A DNA stretch of 53,458 nt from Streptomyces sp. NRRL F-6492 (GTDB lineage: Bacteria > Actinomycetota > Actinomycetes > Streptomycetales > Streptomycetaceae), in contig NZ_LGEG01000229.1 in assembly GCF_001280125.1 (NCBI RefSeq), forward strand, positions 1 through 53,458, read 5' to 3'. A model generated the notes under the pieces. That model was not told where the DNA came from. It saw only the letters and a program-made list of their open reading frames with translations, and did no database searches. The translations under genes and the position numbers were made by a program. Shown piece by piece: positions 43,859-52,347 of this stretch; the first letter of the stretch is position 1; every line of letters begins with the position of its first letter.

Positions 43859-44994
43859 GAGGGCCTGCCTTCCGATGGGGTTCCGGTGGTGGTCGGTGCG
43901 GTGGGCGATGCGATGGACGGTGCGGTGGACGGGATCGGTGCGGGGGGCTTCGGGCGGGCGGCGGCCGGCGGGGCCAGGCCCAGCACGCGCAGCGCGGCGG
44001 CGTGCACGGCCTCCGGGCTCATCCCCGTGGCGGCGAGCAGCCCGGTGTGGTCGTCGACGAGCCCCGGCAGCGGGCCCGTCACCGCGACCCGCAGCACGGG
44101 CCGGGGGGCGTGGGCCGCGACGACCTGCGCGACCGCGTCGCCGAGGCCGCCCTGCGGCCGGTGCTCCTCGACCGTGACGATCCCGGCGGTCTCGGCCGCC
44201 GCGGCCGCCGTCGCGGCCTCGTCGAACGGGGCGAGGGTGTGGATCTGGAGCACCCGGGCCGCGATCCCCTCCGCGGCGAGCCGGTCGGCGGCGACGAGCG
44301 CGAAGTGCACGGGCAGCGGGCCGCACGCGACCAGCGTGACGTCGTTCCCCGCGCGCAGGGTGACGGCCTCGCCGAGCCGGAACGGCGGGACGTCCCCGGC
44401 GTGCACCGGGGGAGTCGCCGACCGGCCGAGCCGGAGGTACGAGGGCCCGTCCAGCTCGTGCAGCGCCGCCAAGGCGGGGCCGATCTCCCGGGCGTCGGCG
44501 GGCACGACCACGGTCAGCCCGTGCAGCGCCCGGGTGACGGCCAGGTCCTCCAGGCAGTAGTGGGTGCTGCCGAAGTGCGCGGCCGAGAGCCCGGCGTGGG
44601 TGGCCACCACCCGTACGGGGAGGCCGGTGCCGACGACGTCGAGCTTGAGCTGCTCGGCGGCGCGGGTCGCGGCGAACGTGGCCATGGTGTGGGCGTAGGG
44701 ACGCAGCCCGCGGGCCGCGAGCCCCGCCGAGACGGTGAACAGGTTCGCCTCGGCGATGCCGGTGCTGACGTAGCGCTCGGGGAACCGGCCGCCGAAGGAG
44801 GTGTCCAGACCTCCCATGTCGGAGTCCAGGCACAGCACCCGCTCGTCGCGCTCGGCGAGCGCGGCCAGGGCTTCCCGGTACGCCTCGCGGGGGCCGACGG
44901 GCTTGGGTGCGGGCGTGGGCTCGGTCGTGGCGGTGGTCGTGGGCTCGGTCGTGGCGGTGGCGGTGGCGATGGTCGCGGGCTCGGTCGTGGTCAT
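43855..44994 (-). CDS. Transketolase C-terminal (pyrimidine-binding) subunit
   Basis: A 379-residue protein corresponding to the second half of transketolase: the DSDMGGLDTSFGGRFPERYV, GIAEANLFTVSAGLAARG and HAGLSAAHFGSTHYCLEDLA segments bind the TPP pyrimidine. With the N-terminal subunit it makes a split transketolase that moves a C2 ketol unit to an aldehyde. In LysW pathways to azabicycles the acceptor is LysW-glutamate semialdehyde. Both ends carry Thr/Ala/Pro repeats (about 32 N-terminal, 38 C-terminal residues). Confidence 0.9.
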   Translation of the reverse strand: MTTTEPATIATATATTEPTTTATTEPTPAPKPVGPREAYREALAALAERDERVLCLDSDMGGLDTSFGGRFPERYVSTGIAEANLFTVSAGLAARGLRPYAHTMATFAATRAAEQLKLDVVGTGLPVRVVATHAGLSAAHFGSTHYCLEDLAVTRALHGLTVVVPADAREIGPALAALHELDGPSYLRLGRSATPPVHAGDVPPFRLGEAVTLRAGNDVTLVACGPLPVHFALVAADRLAAEGIAARVLQIHTLAPFDEAATAAAAAETAGIVTVEEHRPQGGLGDAVAQVVAAHAPRPVLRVAVTGPLPGLVDDHTGLLAATGMSPEAVHAAALRVLGLAPPAAARPKPPAPIPSTAPSIASPTAPTTTGTPSEGRPS

Positions 44995-45839
44995 CGGGTC
45001 ACCTGTCCCGCGGCGCGGAGCGCGGCGAGCGCGCGCCGGTGCAGCGCCGGGTTCAGCGTCGCGTAGTGGCTCGCCACCCGGCGCTCCATGAACGGGACGC
45101 CGCGCCCCTTGACCGTACGGGCCACCACGGCGACCGGCCGGCCGCTCCCGGAGGGGGCGGCGAGCGCGGCGCGCAGGAGGCCGTGGTCGTGGCCGTCGGT
45201 CTCCCGCACCTCCCAGCCGAAGGACCGGAGCCGGTCGCCCAGCGGCTCCAGGGTCAGCGAGTCCTCCGTGGCGGCGGACTGCTGCAGACCGTTGCGGTCG
45301 ACGATCGCGGTGAGCCGCGACAGCTTCCGGTGGCCGGCGAACATCAGTGACTCCCACACGGAGCCCTCCTGGAGCTCGCCGTCCCCCATCAGGACGAAGA
45401 CCCGCTCCGAGGCGTCGCCCCGGAGCTGCCCGGCGAGCGCCAGACCGCAGCCGAGGGCCAGACCGTGCCCGAGCGAGCCGGTCGAGAACTCGACGCCGGG
45501 CAGGCCGCGGGAGGGGTGCCCGAACAGCCGGCTGCCGGGCGAGGCGTACCCCTTCAGCTCGGCCTCGTCGAGCAGTCCGCGGGCGGCGAGCGCCGCGTAC
45601 AGGGCCGGGGCCGCGTGGCCCTTGCTCAGGATGAAGGAGTCGCGGGACGGGTCGAGCACCCCGAAGTGGAGGACGGCCATGACGTCCGCGCAGGACAGGC
45701 TGCCGCCCAGGTGCGCGCCCTGCCGGCCGGCGGCCATGTCGACGATGCCGCGCCGGATGCGCAGCGCGGCCTCCTCGGTGGTGACGGTCGCGGGGAACGG
45801 CGGCTGCTCGAAGGCGGCGGTGGTGACGGGGGCGGTCAC
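44991..45839 (-). CDS. Transketolase N-terminal (TPP-binding) subunit
   Basis: A 282-residue protein with the TPP/Mg motif VLMGDGELQEGSVWE running to NGLQQS, plus QGAHLGGSLSCADVMAVL and SKGHAAPALYAAL. It partners the C-terminal subunit encoded with a 4-base overlap. Start is the GTG at 45839, overlapping the aminotransferase stop. Splitting into two genes is typical of secondary-metabolite and some archaeal transketolases, not of the primary enzyme. Confidence 0.92.
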   Translation of the reverse strand: MTAPVTTAAFEQPPFPATVTTEEAALRIRRGIVDMAAGRQGAHLGGSLSCADVMAVLHFGVLDPSRDSFILSKGHAAPALYAALAARGLLDEAELKGYASPGSRLFGHPSRGLPGVEFSTGSLGHGLALGCGLALAGQLRGDASERVFVLMGDGELQEGSVWESLMFAGHRKLSRLTAIVDRNGLQQSAATEDSLTLEPLGDRLRSFGWEVRETDGHDHGLLRAALAAPSGSGRPVAVVARTVKGRGVPFMERRVASHYATLNPALHRRALAALRAAGQVTR

Positions 45840-47131
45840 GCGACACCCGCCCCCTGCCGTTCGCGGCCGGCCGGGGAGGCCGAGCGCACCATCCGGCGGA
45901 TCAGGTCGAGGTTCCGCCAGACCTTCTCGAAGCCGTCGGCGTACGCGGCGAGCACCGGACCGGAGTCGGGGTCGAGCTGGCGCCGCTGGAGGCACAGCGA
46001 GTCGGTGAGCACGGCGTGGGCGACCGGGAAGTCCGCTCCGGCCGGCACGTACGGGGCGAAGGCGGGGTGCGCCGGCAGCGGCGCCTCCTGGTAGCGCGAG
46101 ACCGGTACGCCCTCGGCGCGCAGCGCCCGGTGCAGGGCCCGGCGCAGCGCGGCGGCGTCCCCGTGCGCGAGGCCCAGGGCCTCCGGATCCAGCCGGAACC
46201 GCAGGATGTGCCAGACGTGCGCGGAGCCCTCGGGCACCACGGGGACCCGCAGTCCGGGCAGGGCGGCGAGCCGGTCGAGGAAGGCCAGGATCCCGGGCGT
46301 CCGGCGGCGCCCGTACGCGTCGAGGCGGGTGAGCTGACCGCGTGCGAACGCCGCCTCCACGGGACCGATGCGGTGGTTCCACCCCGGCGTGTGGGACACG
46401 TAGCTCCGGGTGTGCCGGGGACGCGGGTCCTCGCCGAACTGCCGGAGCCGCAGGACGCGTTCGTACAGCTCGGGGTCGTCGGTGGTGAGCAGGCCGCCCT
46501 CGCCGCAGCTGGGCAGGTTCTTGCTGGGGTGCAGGCTGAAGCAGCCCACCGTCCCCAGCGCGCCGGTGCGCCGGCCCCGGTAGGAGGCCCCGTGCGACTG
46601 GGCGGCGTCCTCCACGACCGCGGCGCCGAGCCCGTCGGCGACGGCCCGCAGCGCGTCCATGTCGGCCGGCAGGCCGTGCAGATGGACCGGGAGCAGCGCC
46701 TTGGTCCGCGGACCCGCCACGGCGCGCACGGCCTCCGGATCCATGGTGTACGTCTCGGGGTCGACGTCCGCGAAGACCGGCCGCGCGCCCTGCTGGAGCA
46801 CGGCGAGGGCGGTGGCGTTCATGGAGAGGGAGGGCACCACCACCTCGTCGCCCGGGCCCACGCCGAGGGCGGCGAGGGCCAGTTGGAGCGCCGCGGTGCC
46901 GGAGCCCACGGCGGCGCAGTGCGCGGTGCCGGTGTAGGCGGCCCACTCCCGCTCCAGGCCCGGCACCTCCTCCTCGCCCTCGGCCGTGGCGGTCAGCCGC
47001 CCACTGGCCAGGACCCGGGCCACGGCCTCCTCGTCGTCCCGCGTGATCACCGGCCACCGGGGCGCGGCGGTCCCGGGCGGGACCGCGCGGGGTCCTCCCA
47101 CCATCGCGAGCTGTTGCGGTCGCTCCGTCAT
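45836..47131 (-). CDS. DegT/DnrJ/EryC1-type PLP aminotransferase
   Basis: A 431-residue fold-type I aminotransferase with the PLP lysine K204 in SLHPSKNLPSCGEGG, VEDAAQSHGASYRG upstream and GSGTAALQLALAALG near the phosphate cup. Directly upstream of the split transketolase, it is placed to aminate the ketose made on LysW, giving the 2,6-diamino-5,7-dihydroxyheptanoate-type intermediate known from the vazabitide/azinomycin pathway. A 104-bp gap separates it from the upstream pair of unusual genes. Confidence 0.9.
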   Translation of the reverse strand: MTERPQQLAMVGGPRAVPPGTAAPRWPVITRDDEEAVARVLASGRLTATAEGEEEVPGLEREWAAYTGTAHCAAVGSGTAALQLALAALGVGPGDEVVVPSLSMNATALAVLQQGARPVFADVDPETYTMDPEAVRAVAGPRTKALLPVHLHGLPADMDALRAVADGLGAAVVEDAAQSHGASYRGRRTGALGTVGCFSLHPSKNLPSCGEGGLLTTDDPELYERVLRLRQFGEDPRPRHTRSYVSHTPGWNHRIGPVEAAFARGQLTRLDAYGRRRTPGILAFLDRLAALPGLRVPVVPEGSAHVWHILRFRLDPEALGLAHGDAAALRRALHRALRAEGVPVSRYQEAPLPAHPAFAPYVPAGADFPVAHAVLTDSLCLQRRQLDPDSGPVLAAYADGFEKVWRNLDLIRRMVRSASPAGRERQGAGVA

Positions 47132-47235
47132 GCCTGTCGTTCCGCCTCTCTCGGTTCCCTCGGTCCTGGGTGCGCGCGTGGCGCGTCCGCCGGTCACGGC
47201 CGGGTCAGGCCCGGTCGCGGCGCGGTGCGGGGCGG

Positions 47236-48318
47236 TCACGGCCGGTCCAGCGCGGACTCGACCGCGTGCAGGGCCGCCTCGTAACCGCGCAGCAGGGTGC
47301 GGCCGTGCTCGACGACCTGCCGGGCGGCCTCCCCGGGGTTCTCCTCGCCGTGGGCCGCGCTGATGCGCACCCCGGTCCAGGAGTGCGAGACCAGCTCCAC
47401 GGCCCGGCCGGCCTCGGCGAGCCGGAAGCGGCCCAGGCGCCGGGCGGCCTCGGCGAGGAACCGGGCGTGCAGCCCGGCCTCGGCCTGCGCGGGCCAGCCG
47501 ATGCGGTACGTCCGCAGCAGCGGGGCCGCGCCCTCGGCGGCGACGGCGGCGGGCAGGGAGTCGAAGTAGGCGGCGAGGGCCGGCAGTCCGTCCCCCTCCG
47601 CGCCGCGCAGCGACCGGACGTTGGTCTCCAGGGCCGTGCGCAGCCACGACCAGGTCAGCTCCGGCTGCGGTCCCTCCCGGCGGACCTCCAGCCAGCGCCT
47701 GGCGGGCCCGGACCCGGCGAAGAAGGGGTCGCTGCCGTCGTCCGGGTTGGCGGAGGAGCGGCTGCGCTCCAGGACCTCGCGGGGCAGCGGCCCCCGGTAG
47801 GCGGGCGGCATCGGGTCGAGGACCCGGTAGGCACGGCTGCCCGGGTCGTACCCGGTCACCATCAGGAGGTGCCCGGCGTGCACGTCGTGGTAGGCCGGGC
47901 GGAACGGCAGGTGGTAGTTGTCGACCGCCACGACGGGCACGATCCCGTCGGCGAGCGCGGCGACCAGCTGCTCGTGGGCCTCGGCGTCGTCGCCGGGCCG
48001 GTGCCACCGCAGGGACAGCGGGTGGTAGATCCCGAAGGAGGAGGCCAGGTCGTCCCCGGCCGGGTGGAAGAACTCGACGGGCTCGCAGTCCTCGGGCACG
48101 GCCCGCAGCCGCCAGCCGCTGCCGAGGGCCTGGAGCGGGTCCCAGCCGCCGAGCCGCAGCACGTGCACCAGGTCCACCTGGAGGCAGCTGCAGAGGTCGT
48201 CGTACCAGGCGGGGGAGGAGGTCACCGGCACCGCGCCCGAGTAGGGGCCGGTGGGGGTGGTGCTGACGGGGCCCGGGACGTCCTCCGTGACGGAGGCGCG
48301 GCTGCCGAGGACGGTCAT
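47236..48318 (-). CDS. BtrH-like / possible aziridine-forming subunit (large)
   Basis: A 360-residue protein. Its first half looks like a cysteine-peptidase-fold BtrH N-terminal domain: DDLCSCLQVD with Cys43 and Cys45, VAVDNYHLPFRPAYHDVHAGHLLMVTGYD (broken here for reading: Asp133, His136, His147, His150), then VLDP. The second half is helical with no motif I know. It overlaps a small unknown gene by 4 bases. In vazabitide and azinomycin a two-protein enzyme (Vzb10/11, AziU3/U2) with no similarity to known enzymes closes the aziridine by sulfate elimination. By position and by elimination this pair is the candidate. BtrH-like acyl transfer from a carrier is the alternative. Confidence 0.6.
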   Translation of the reverse strand: MTVLGSRASVTEDVPGPVSTTPTGPYSGAVPVTSSPAWYDDLCSCLQVDLVHVLRLGGWDPLQALGSGWRLRAVPEDCEPVEFFHPAGDDLASSFGIYHPLSLRWHRPGDDAEAHEQLVAALADGIVPVVAVDNYHLPFRPAYHDVHAGHLLMVTGYDPGSRAYRVLDPMPPAYRGPLPREVLERSRSSANPDDGSDPFFAGSGPARRWLEVRREGPQPELTWSWLRTALETNVRSLRGAEGDGLPALAAYFDSLPAAVAAEGAAPLLRTYRIGWPAQAEAGLHARFLAEAARRLGRFRLAEAGRAVELVSHSWTGVRISAAHGEENPGEAARQVVEHGRTLLRGYEAALHAVESALDRP

Positions 48319-48920
48319 CGGACTCCCTCCACGGTGAGGGCGAAGAGGTGCAGGGCGGCGTTGTCGGGCAGCCGCACGCTCCGCAGCGGCTCCCGGCGCA
48401 CGGCCGGGACGCGCACCGACCAGACCTGGCCGCCGAGGTCGGGCTGGATGTGGTGCGGATAGTGCATGCCGGCCGAGCGGGCCGCGAGCACCTCGCCGAA
48501 GTGCCCGGTGGCGGGCCAGAAGTCGGAGACGCGGATCCACTCGGGATCCACGGCCCCGGAGGCGTAGTGCAGGTGGACGGTCTCCTCGCAGCGCCGCTCG
48601 GAGGTGACGAGCAGGTGCAGCCAGTCGGCGGCGGTGCCGTCCGGGAGGTGGACGAGCTGGCCGGTGCAGCGCACGTTGTCGGGTACGACGCCGTCGGGCG
48701 CGGCGACGTCGAACTCGACGCCGGAGACCCGGATCCGGCCGGTCGGCAGGGTGCCGATGGGCAGGCTGTTGCCCCACACGTTGAGCCGTCCGTTGCCCAG
48801 GGTGTCCGGACCGGTGAAGGCGACGTTGTTGAACAGTTCGGTGAGCCGCAGCGGCAGTTGGACGTGCTCCCGCGCCTCCCTGCTTCTCGTGTCGGCCGGT
48901 TCGATGACTTGAGGATTCAC
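48315..48920 (-). CDS. Unknown protein, possible aziridine-forming subunit (small)
   Basis: A 201-residue protein that I do not recognise. It has no signal peptide or membrane segment and looks beta-rich, with LPLRLTELFNNVAFTGPD, NGRLNVWGNSLP and GHFGEVLAARSAGMHYPHHI as the most distinctive segments. It starts at GTG 48920 behind GGAGGGGG and heads the leftward operon that runs through transketolase to the sulfotransferase. Its coupling to the BtrH-like gene suggests a heteromeric enzyme. Confidence 0.7.
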   Translation of the reverse strand: MNPQVIEPADTRSREAREHVQLPLRLTELFNNVAFTGPDTLGNGRLNVWGNSLPIGTLPTGRIRVSGVEFDVAAPDGVVPDNVRCTGQLVHLPDGTAADWLHLLVTSERRCEETVHLHYASGAVDPEWIRVSDFWPATGHFGEVLAARSAGMHYPHHIQPDLGGQVWSVRVPAVRREPLRSVRLPDNAALHLFALTVEGVR

Positions 48921-49064
48921 TTCGGGCCCCCTCCACGCACAGAGTGATGCTGACCCCTGAAGTCTACATAGAGTCTCGCTTGACTTTGAAGTGTCTGTAG
49001 CTTTTATATGGAGTCAGTTGCCTGGATGGGGCAAAATACTTCAAGAGTCGATAGGGAGTATGTG
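48921..49064. promoter_or_regulatory. Divergent promoter of the LysW region
   Basis: This AT-rich 144-bp gap separates the leftward and rightward halves of the carrier-protein pathway. Rightward: TTGACT (48980-48985) and TTATAT (49004-49009) with an 18-bp spacer make a good promoter, and GGGAG (49054-49058) lies 6 bases before the lysW ATG. AGTCT at 48961 and 48972 are 11 bp apart and weaker matches continue at 11-bp steps, consistent with SARP control. Confidence 0.6.
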
Positions 49065-49253
49065 ATGTCTCTGGACACCATGACCGAGCGGGCGGCCTGC
49101 CCCGACTGTGGTGCGGGCGTCGAGCTCGCCGCGAACACCGAGGTCACCGAGATCGTCGTGTGCGCCGGCTGCTCCGTGGAGCTGGAGGTCGTCGCGGTGG
49201 GGCCCGTCACCCTCGCGCTGGCCCCCGAGATCGAAGAGGACTGGGGTGAGTGA
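49065..49253 (+). CDS. lysW: Amino-group carrier protein LysW
   Basis: A 62-residue acidic zinc-ribbon protein with two Cys pairs (CPDCG and CAGC) and the diagnostic C-terminal EEDWGE, whose terminal Glu gamma-carboxyl is joined to the amino group of the substrate. It protects and carries the growing amino acid for LysX, LysZ, LysY, transketolase and aminotransferase. I chose ATG 49065 (GGGAG 6 bases upstream) over the longer frame starting at 49008. Confidence 0.95.
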   Translation: MSLDTMTERAACPDCGAGVELAANTEVTEIVVCAGCSVELEVVAVGPVTLALAPEIEEDWGE

Positions 49254-50400
49254 CCTGACCGGGACCGGGATCGGGGTTGGGGCCGGGATCGGACCCGGCG
49301 ACGACGGCCGGCCCGTCGCGCTGATCGCCTCCCGGGTGCGCTTCGAGGAGAAACTGCTCCTCGAAGCGTTCCGGCGGCGCGGCGTAGCGGTCGCCGTGAT
49401 CGACGACCGGACGCTCAGCTACCGGATCGGCGACCCGGCACCGCCCTGGCGGGTGGTGTGCAACCGCTCCCTCGCCGGCACCCGGCGGCTCGAAGTCAGC
49501 CGCATGTGCGAGGCGTTCGGCATCCCGGTGGTCAACTCCTCCTCGACCATCGCCGTCTGCGACAGCAAGATCCACAGCACCCTGGTGCTGCACGGCGCGG
49601 GTCTGCCCGTCCCCGACACGGCCGTGGCCCTCACCCCGGCCGCCGGGGAGGAGGCGCTGCGCCGGATCGGACTGCCCGCGGTGGTCAAGCCCGTCAACGG
49701 CTCCTGGGGCCGGGGACTGTGCAAGGTCAACGACATCGACGCCGTCGAGGGCGTCCTCGCCCTCAAGGAGGCCCTCCCCTCGCCGCAGCAGCAGCTCGTC
49801 TACGCCCAGGAGTTCGTCCGCACGCCGCAGCGCGACATCCGGGTCGTCGTCGCGGGCGACCGCGCCGTGACCGCCGTCCACCGGACGGGGGACCACTGGA
49901 TCGGCAACGTCGCGCGGGGCGCCCGCACCAGCCGCTGCCCGCTCACCCCCGAGCTGGAGGACCTCGCCCTGCGGGCCGCCAAGGCCGTCGGCGGCGGACT
50001 CCTCGGAGTCGACCTGCTGGAGAGCGACGACGGACGGCTGCTCGTCAACGAGGTGAACAGCGGCGTCGAGTTCCGGGGCGCGGCGGTCGGCGACGAGGCC
50101 ACCGCCCTCGCCATCGCCGAGGCCTTCGCCGACCACGTACTGGAACACGCGGACCACCCGGGTCACACCGGTCACGCCGGTCACGACGGTTGTGCCAGTC
50201 ACGTCGACCACGCCGGTCGTGCCGGTCACGCCGGTCGTGCCGGTCACGCCAGTCACGTCGACCACGCCAGTCCCGTCGACCACGTCGGCCACACGGTTCA
50301 CATAGACCGCGCGGTTCACGCGGACCACGCGCCGGACCGCGTACCCGGCGCGGCCCCCGGCGCCGGACCCGTACCGAGTCAGGAGAGCGACCACCCATGA
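49246..50400 (+). CDS. lysX: LysW-amino acid ligase (LysX/RimK family) with His-rich tail
   Basis: An ATP-grasp ligase that couples an amino acid, most likely glutamate, to the LysW C-terminus. Family features are VVNSSSTIAVCDSK, the ATP-grasp AVVKPVNGSWGRGLCKV, YAQEFVRTPQRDIRVVVAGD and the metal-binding LLVNEVNSGVEFRG. GTG 49246 overlaps lysW by 8 bases. The enzyme core ends near residue 300. The last 85 residues are an unusual repeat with about 17 His in H-x-x-H-type spacing (GHAGHDG, SHVDHAGRAGHAG), not part of the family. Confidence 0.92.
   Translation: MSDLTGTGIGVGAGIGPGDDGRPVALIASRVRFEEKLLLEAFRRRGVAVAVIDDRTLSYRIGDPAPPWRVVCNRSLAGTRRLEVSRMCEAFGIPVVNSSSTIAVCDSKIHSTLVLHGAGLPVPDTAVALTPAAGEEALRRIGLPAVVKPVNGSWGRGLCKVNDIDAVEGVLALKEALPSPQQQLVYAQEFVRTPQRDIRVVVAGDRAVTAVHRTGDHWIGNVARGARTSRCPLTPELEDLALRAAKAVGGGLLGVDLLESDDGRLLVNEVNSGVEFRGAAVGDEATALAIAEAFADHVLEHADHPGHTGHAGHDGCASHVDHAGRAGHAGRAGHASHVDHASPVDHVGHTVHIDRAVHADHAPDRVPGAAPGAGPVPSQESDHP
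50150..50330 (+). repeat. Degenerate 9-bp repeat tract in the lysX 3' end
   Basis: The tract is built from units such as GGTCACGCC, GGTCGTGCC and GTCGACCAC, giving the His/Gly/Ala/Asp tail. It looks like a minisatellite expansion kept in frame just before the lysY start. Confidence 0.75.
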
Positions 50401-51416
50401 GAGCCAGCATCCTCGGAGGCACCGGCTATGTCGGAGGCGAACTGGCCCGGCTGCTGCTCGGCCACCCCGTCTTCGACCTGGTCCAGGCGACGTCCCGGCG
50501 CCACACCGGCAAGCCCCTGCACACCGCCCACCCCAACCTCCGGGGCGCGGGCGAGCTGACCTTCACCGACCCCGCCCGCCCGGAGCGCGTCGACGTCCTG
50601 TTCAGCGCGCTGCCGCACGGCGAGTTCGCCGCCCGGCTCGACGAACTGAGCGAGCGGGCCGCGCTCCTGGTCGACCTCAGCCCCGACTTCCGGCTGCACG
50701 ACCCCGAGGCGGTCCGGCGGCACTACGGCGCGGGCTCCTCCGCCCGGGCCGCGGGCGCCGCCGCGTTCGTCCCCGGCCTGCCCGAGCTCTACCGCGACCG
50801 GCTGCGGACCGCCGACCGGATCGCGGTGCCGGGCTGCATGGCCACCGCGGCCATCCTCGCCCTGCGCCCCCTCGCGGACGCGGCGCTCGTGGACGGCGAC
50901 GTCCTGGTCGACGCCCGCACCGGCTCCAGCGGCTCCGGCAACACCCCGGGCCCCGCCGGCCACCACCCCGAACGGGCCTCCGCCCTGCGCGTCTACGGGC
51001 CCGTCGGCCACCGCCACGAACCGGAGATCACCCAGCACACCGGCGTACGCGCCCGGATGACCGTCACGGCCGTCCCCGCCGTGCGCGGCGTCCAGATCGT
51101 CGCCCAGGTCCGGCCAGGCCGGACCGTCACCCGCGCCGAGGTCTGGGACGCCTACCGGAAGGCGTACGCCGACGAGCCGTTCGTACGGTTCGTCGCCCAG
51201 CGCCAGGGCCTGCACCGGCTGCCGGAACCGCGCACACTGCTCGGCTCCAACCACTGCGACCTCGGCTTCGACCTCGACGACCACCGGATCGTCGCGGTCG
51301 CGGCCCTCGACAACCTCGTCAAGGGCGCGGCGGGCGGAGCCGTGCAGAGCGCCAACCTCGCCACCGGCCTGCCGGAGCGGTCCGGCCTCGAATTCCCCGG
51401 CCTGCACCCCGTGTGA
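50397..51416 (+). CDS. lysY: LysW-acyl phosphate reductase (LysY/ArgC family)
   Basis: A 339-residue semialdehyde dehydrogenase of the ArgC type: N-terminal NADP loop ASILGGTGYVGGELARLLL, catalytic Cys in VPGCMATAA, and a His-containing C-terminal region (GSNHCDLGF; LDNLVKGAAGGAVQ). It would reduce LysW-gamma-glutamyl phosphate to the semialdehyde, the acceptor for the transketolase. The ATG overlaps the lysX stop. Confidence 0.93.
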   Translation: MRASILGGTGYVGGELARLLLGHPVFDLVQATSRRHTGKPLHTAHPNLRGAGELTFTDPARPERVDVLFSALPHGEFAARLDELSERAALLVDLSPDFRLHDPEAVRRHYGAGSSARAAGAAAFVPGLPELYRDRLRTADRIAVPGCMATAAILALRPLADAALVDGDVLVDARTGSSGSGNTPGPAGHHPERASALRVYGPVGHRHEPEITQHTGVRARMTVTAVPAVRGVQIVAQVRPGRTVTRAEVWDAYRKAYADEPFVRFVAQRQGLHRLPEPRTLLGSNHCDLGFDLDDHRIVAVAALDNLVKGAAGGAVQSANLATGLPERSGLEFPGLHPV

Positions 51417-51510
51417 ACCGGGCCGCCGTGAACCGGCCCACCGCGCACCACCCGACGTGAACAGCCCCACGAGACAAGCGACAAGCGACATGTGAGGAGG
51501 GAGGGACAGA

Positions 51511-52347
51511 ATGACACTCGTAGTGAAACTGGGCAGCGACATCGACGGGGACGCCGTCCTCGACGACATCGCCGCACTCACCGCGCAGGGCACGCGCGTC
51601 GTGCTCGTCCACGGCGGCGGAGCGGAGGCCGACCGGCTGAACGGCCAGCTCGGCCGCACCGTGGAACACCTGCGGTCCGCCGACGGCACCAGTGCCCGGC
51701 GCACCGACGCGGCGGCCCTCGACGCGCTGACCATGGCCCTGCTCGGGCGGGTGAAGCCCGCCCTGCTGAGCGGACTGCGCCGGCGCGGCATCACCGCCAC
51801 CGGACTGTCCGGCGCGGACGGGGGCATCCTGACCGCCGTCCGCAAGACCGCGCTGCGCGTGTACGACGCCGACGGCCGGGCGCGGATCGTCCGCGACGAC
51901 CTCAGCGGCCGCCTCGCCCGCGTCGACCCCGCCCTGCTGCGCACCCTGCTCGACGCGGGCGAACTGCCGGTCCTCTCCCCGCCCGCCGCGGCCGAGGACG
52001 GCACGCTGCTCAACGTCGACGCCGACCGCGCCGCCGCCGCCGTCGCCACCGCCCTGGGCGCCACCGCCCTCGTCCTGCTCACCCGCGCCCCCGGCGTCCT
52101 GGACGACCCCGACCGCCCCGACACCGTGCTCCCCGAACTGGAGACGGGCCCGGGCACGGAACTCCCGCCGTCCGTACGCGGCCGCATGCGCCACAAACTG
52201 CGCGCCGCCGCGGACGCGCTGGCCGGCGGCGTGGACCTGGTCTCCATCGCCCCCGGCGACGGCCCGGAACCCGTCCGCGCGGCGCTGGACTCCCGCACGG
52301 GCACCCGATTGCGCCTCCCCGCCACGGCCCACCGGGAACCGGCGTGA
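51511..52347 (+). CDS. lysZ: LysW-amino acid kinase (LysZ/ArgB family)
   Basis: A 278-residue amino-acid-kinase fold protein: N-terminal [20 protein letters not shown], the glycine loop [14 protein letters not shown] and C-terminal [19 protein letters not shown] with the phosphate-contacting Lys. It phosphorylates the side-chain carboxylate of LysW-bound glutamate (or aminoadipate). It is separated from lysY by 94 bp holding a GAGGAGGGAGG ribosome site. Confidence 0.93.
   Translation: MTLVVKLGSDIDGDAVLDDIAALTAQGTRVVLVHGGGAEADRLNGQLGRTVEHLRSADGTSARRTDAAALDALTMALLGRVKPALLSGLRRRGITATGLSGADGGILTAVRKTALRVYDADGRARIVRDDLSGRLARVDPALLRTLLDAGELPVLSPPAAAEDGTLLNVDADRAAAAVATALGATALVLLTRAPGVLDDPDRPDTVLPELETGPGTELPPSVRGRMRHKLRAAADALAGGVDLVSIAPGDGPEPVRAALDSRTGTRLRLPATAHREPA

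Noticed and set aside
43855..45839. Transketolase frameshift rather than a split enzyme
   Set aside because: Each half has its own start, an ATGA-type overlap and intact ends; split transketolases are normal in such clusters.
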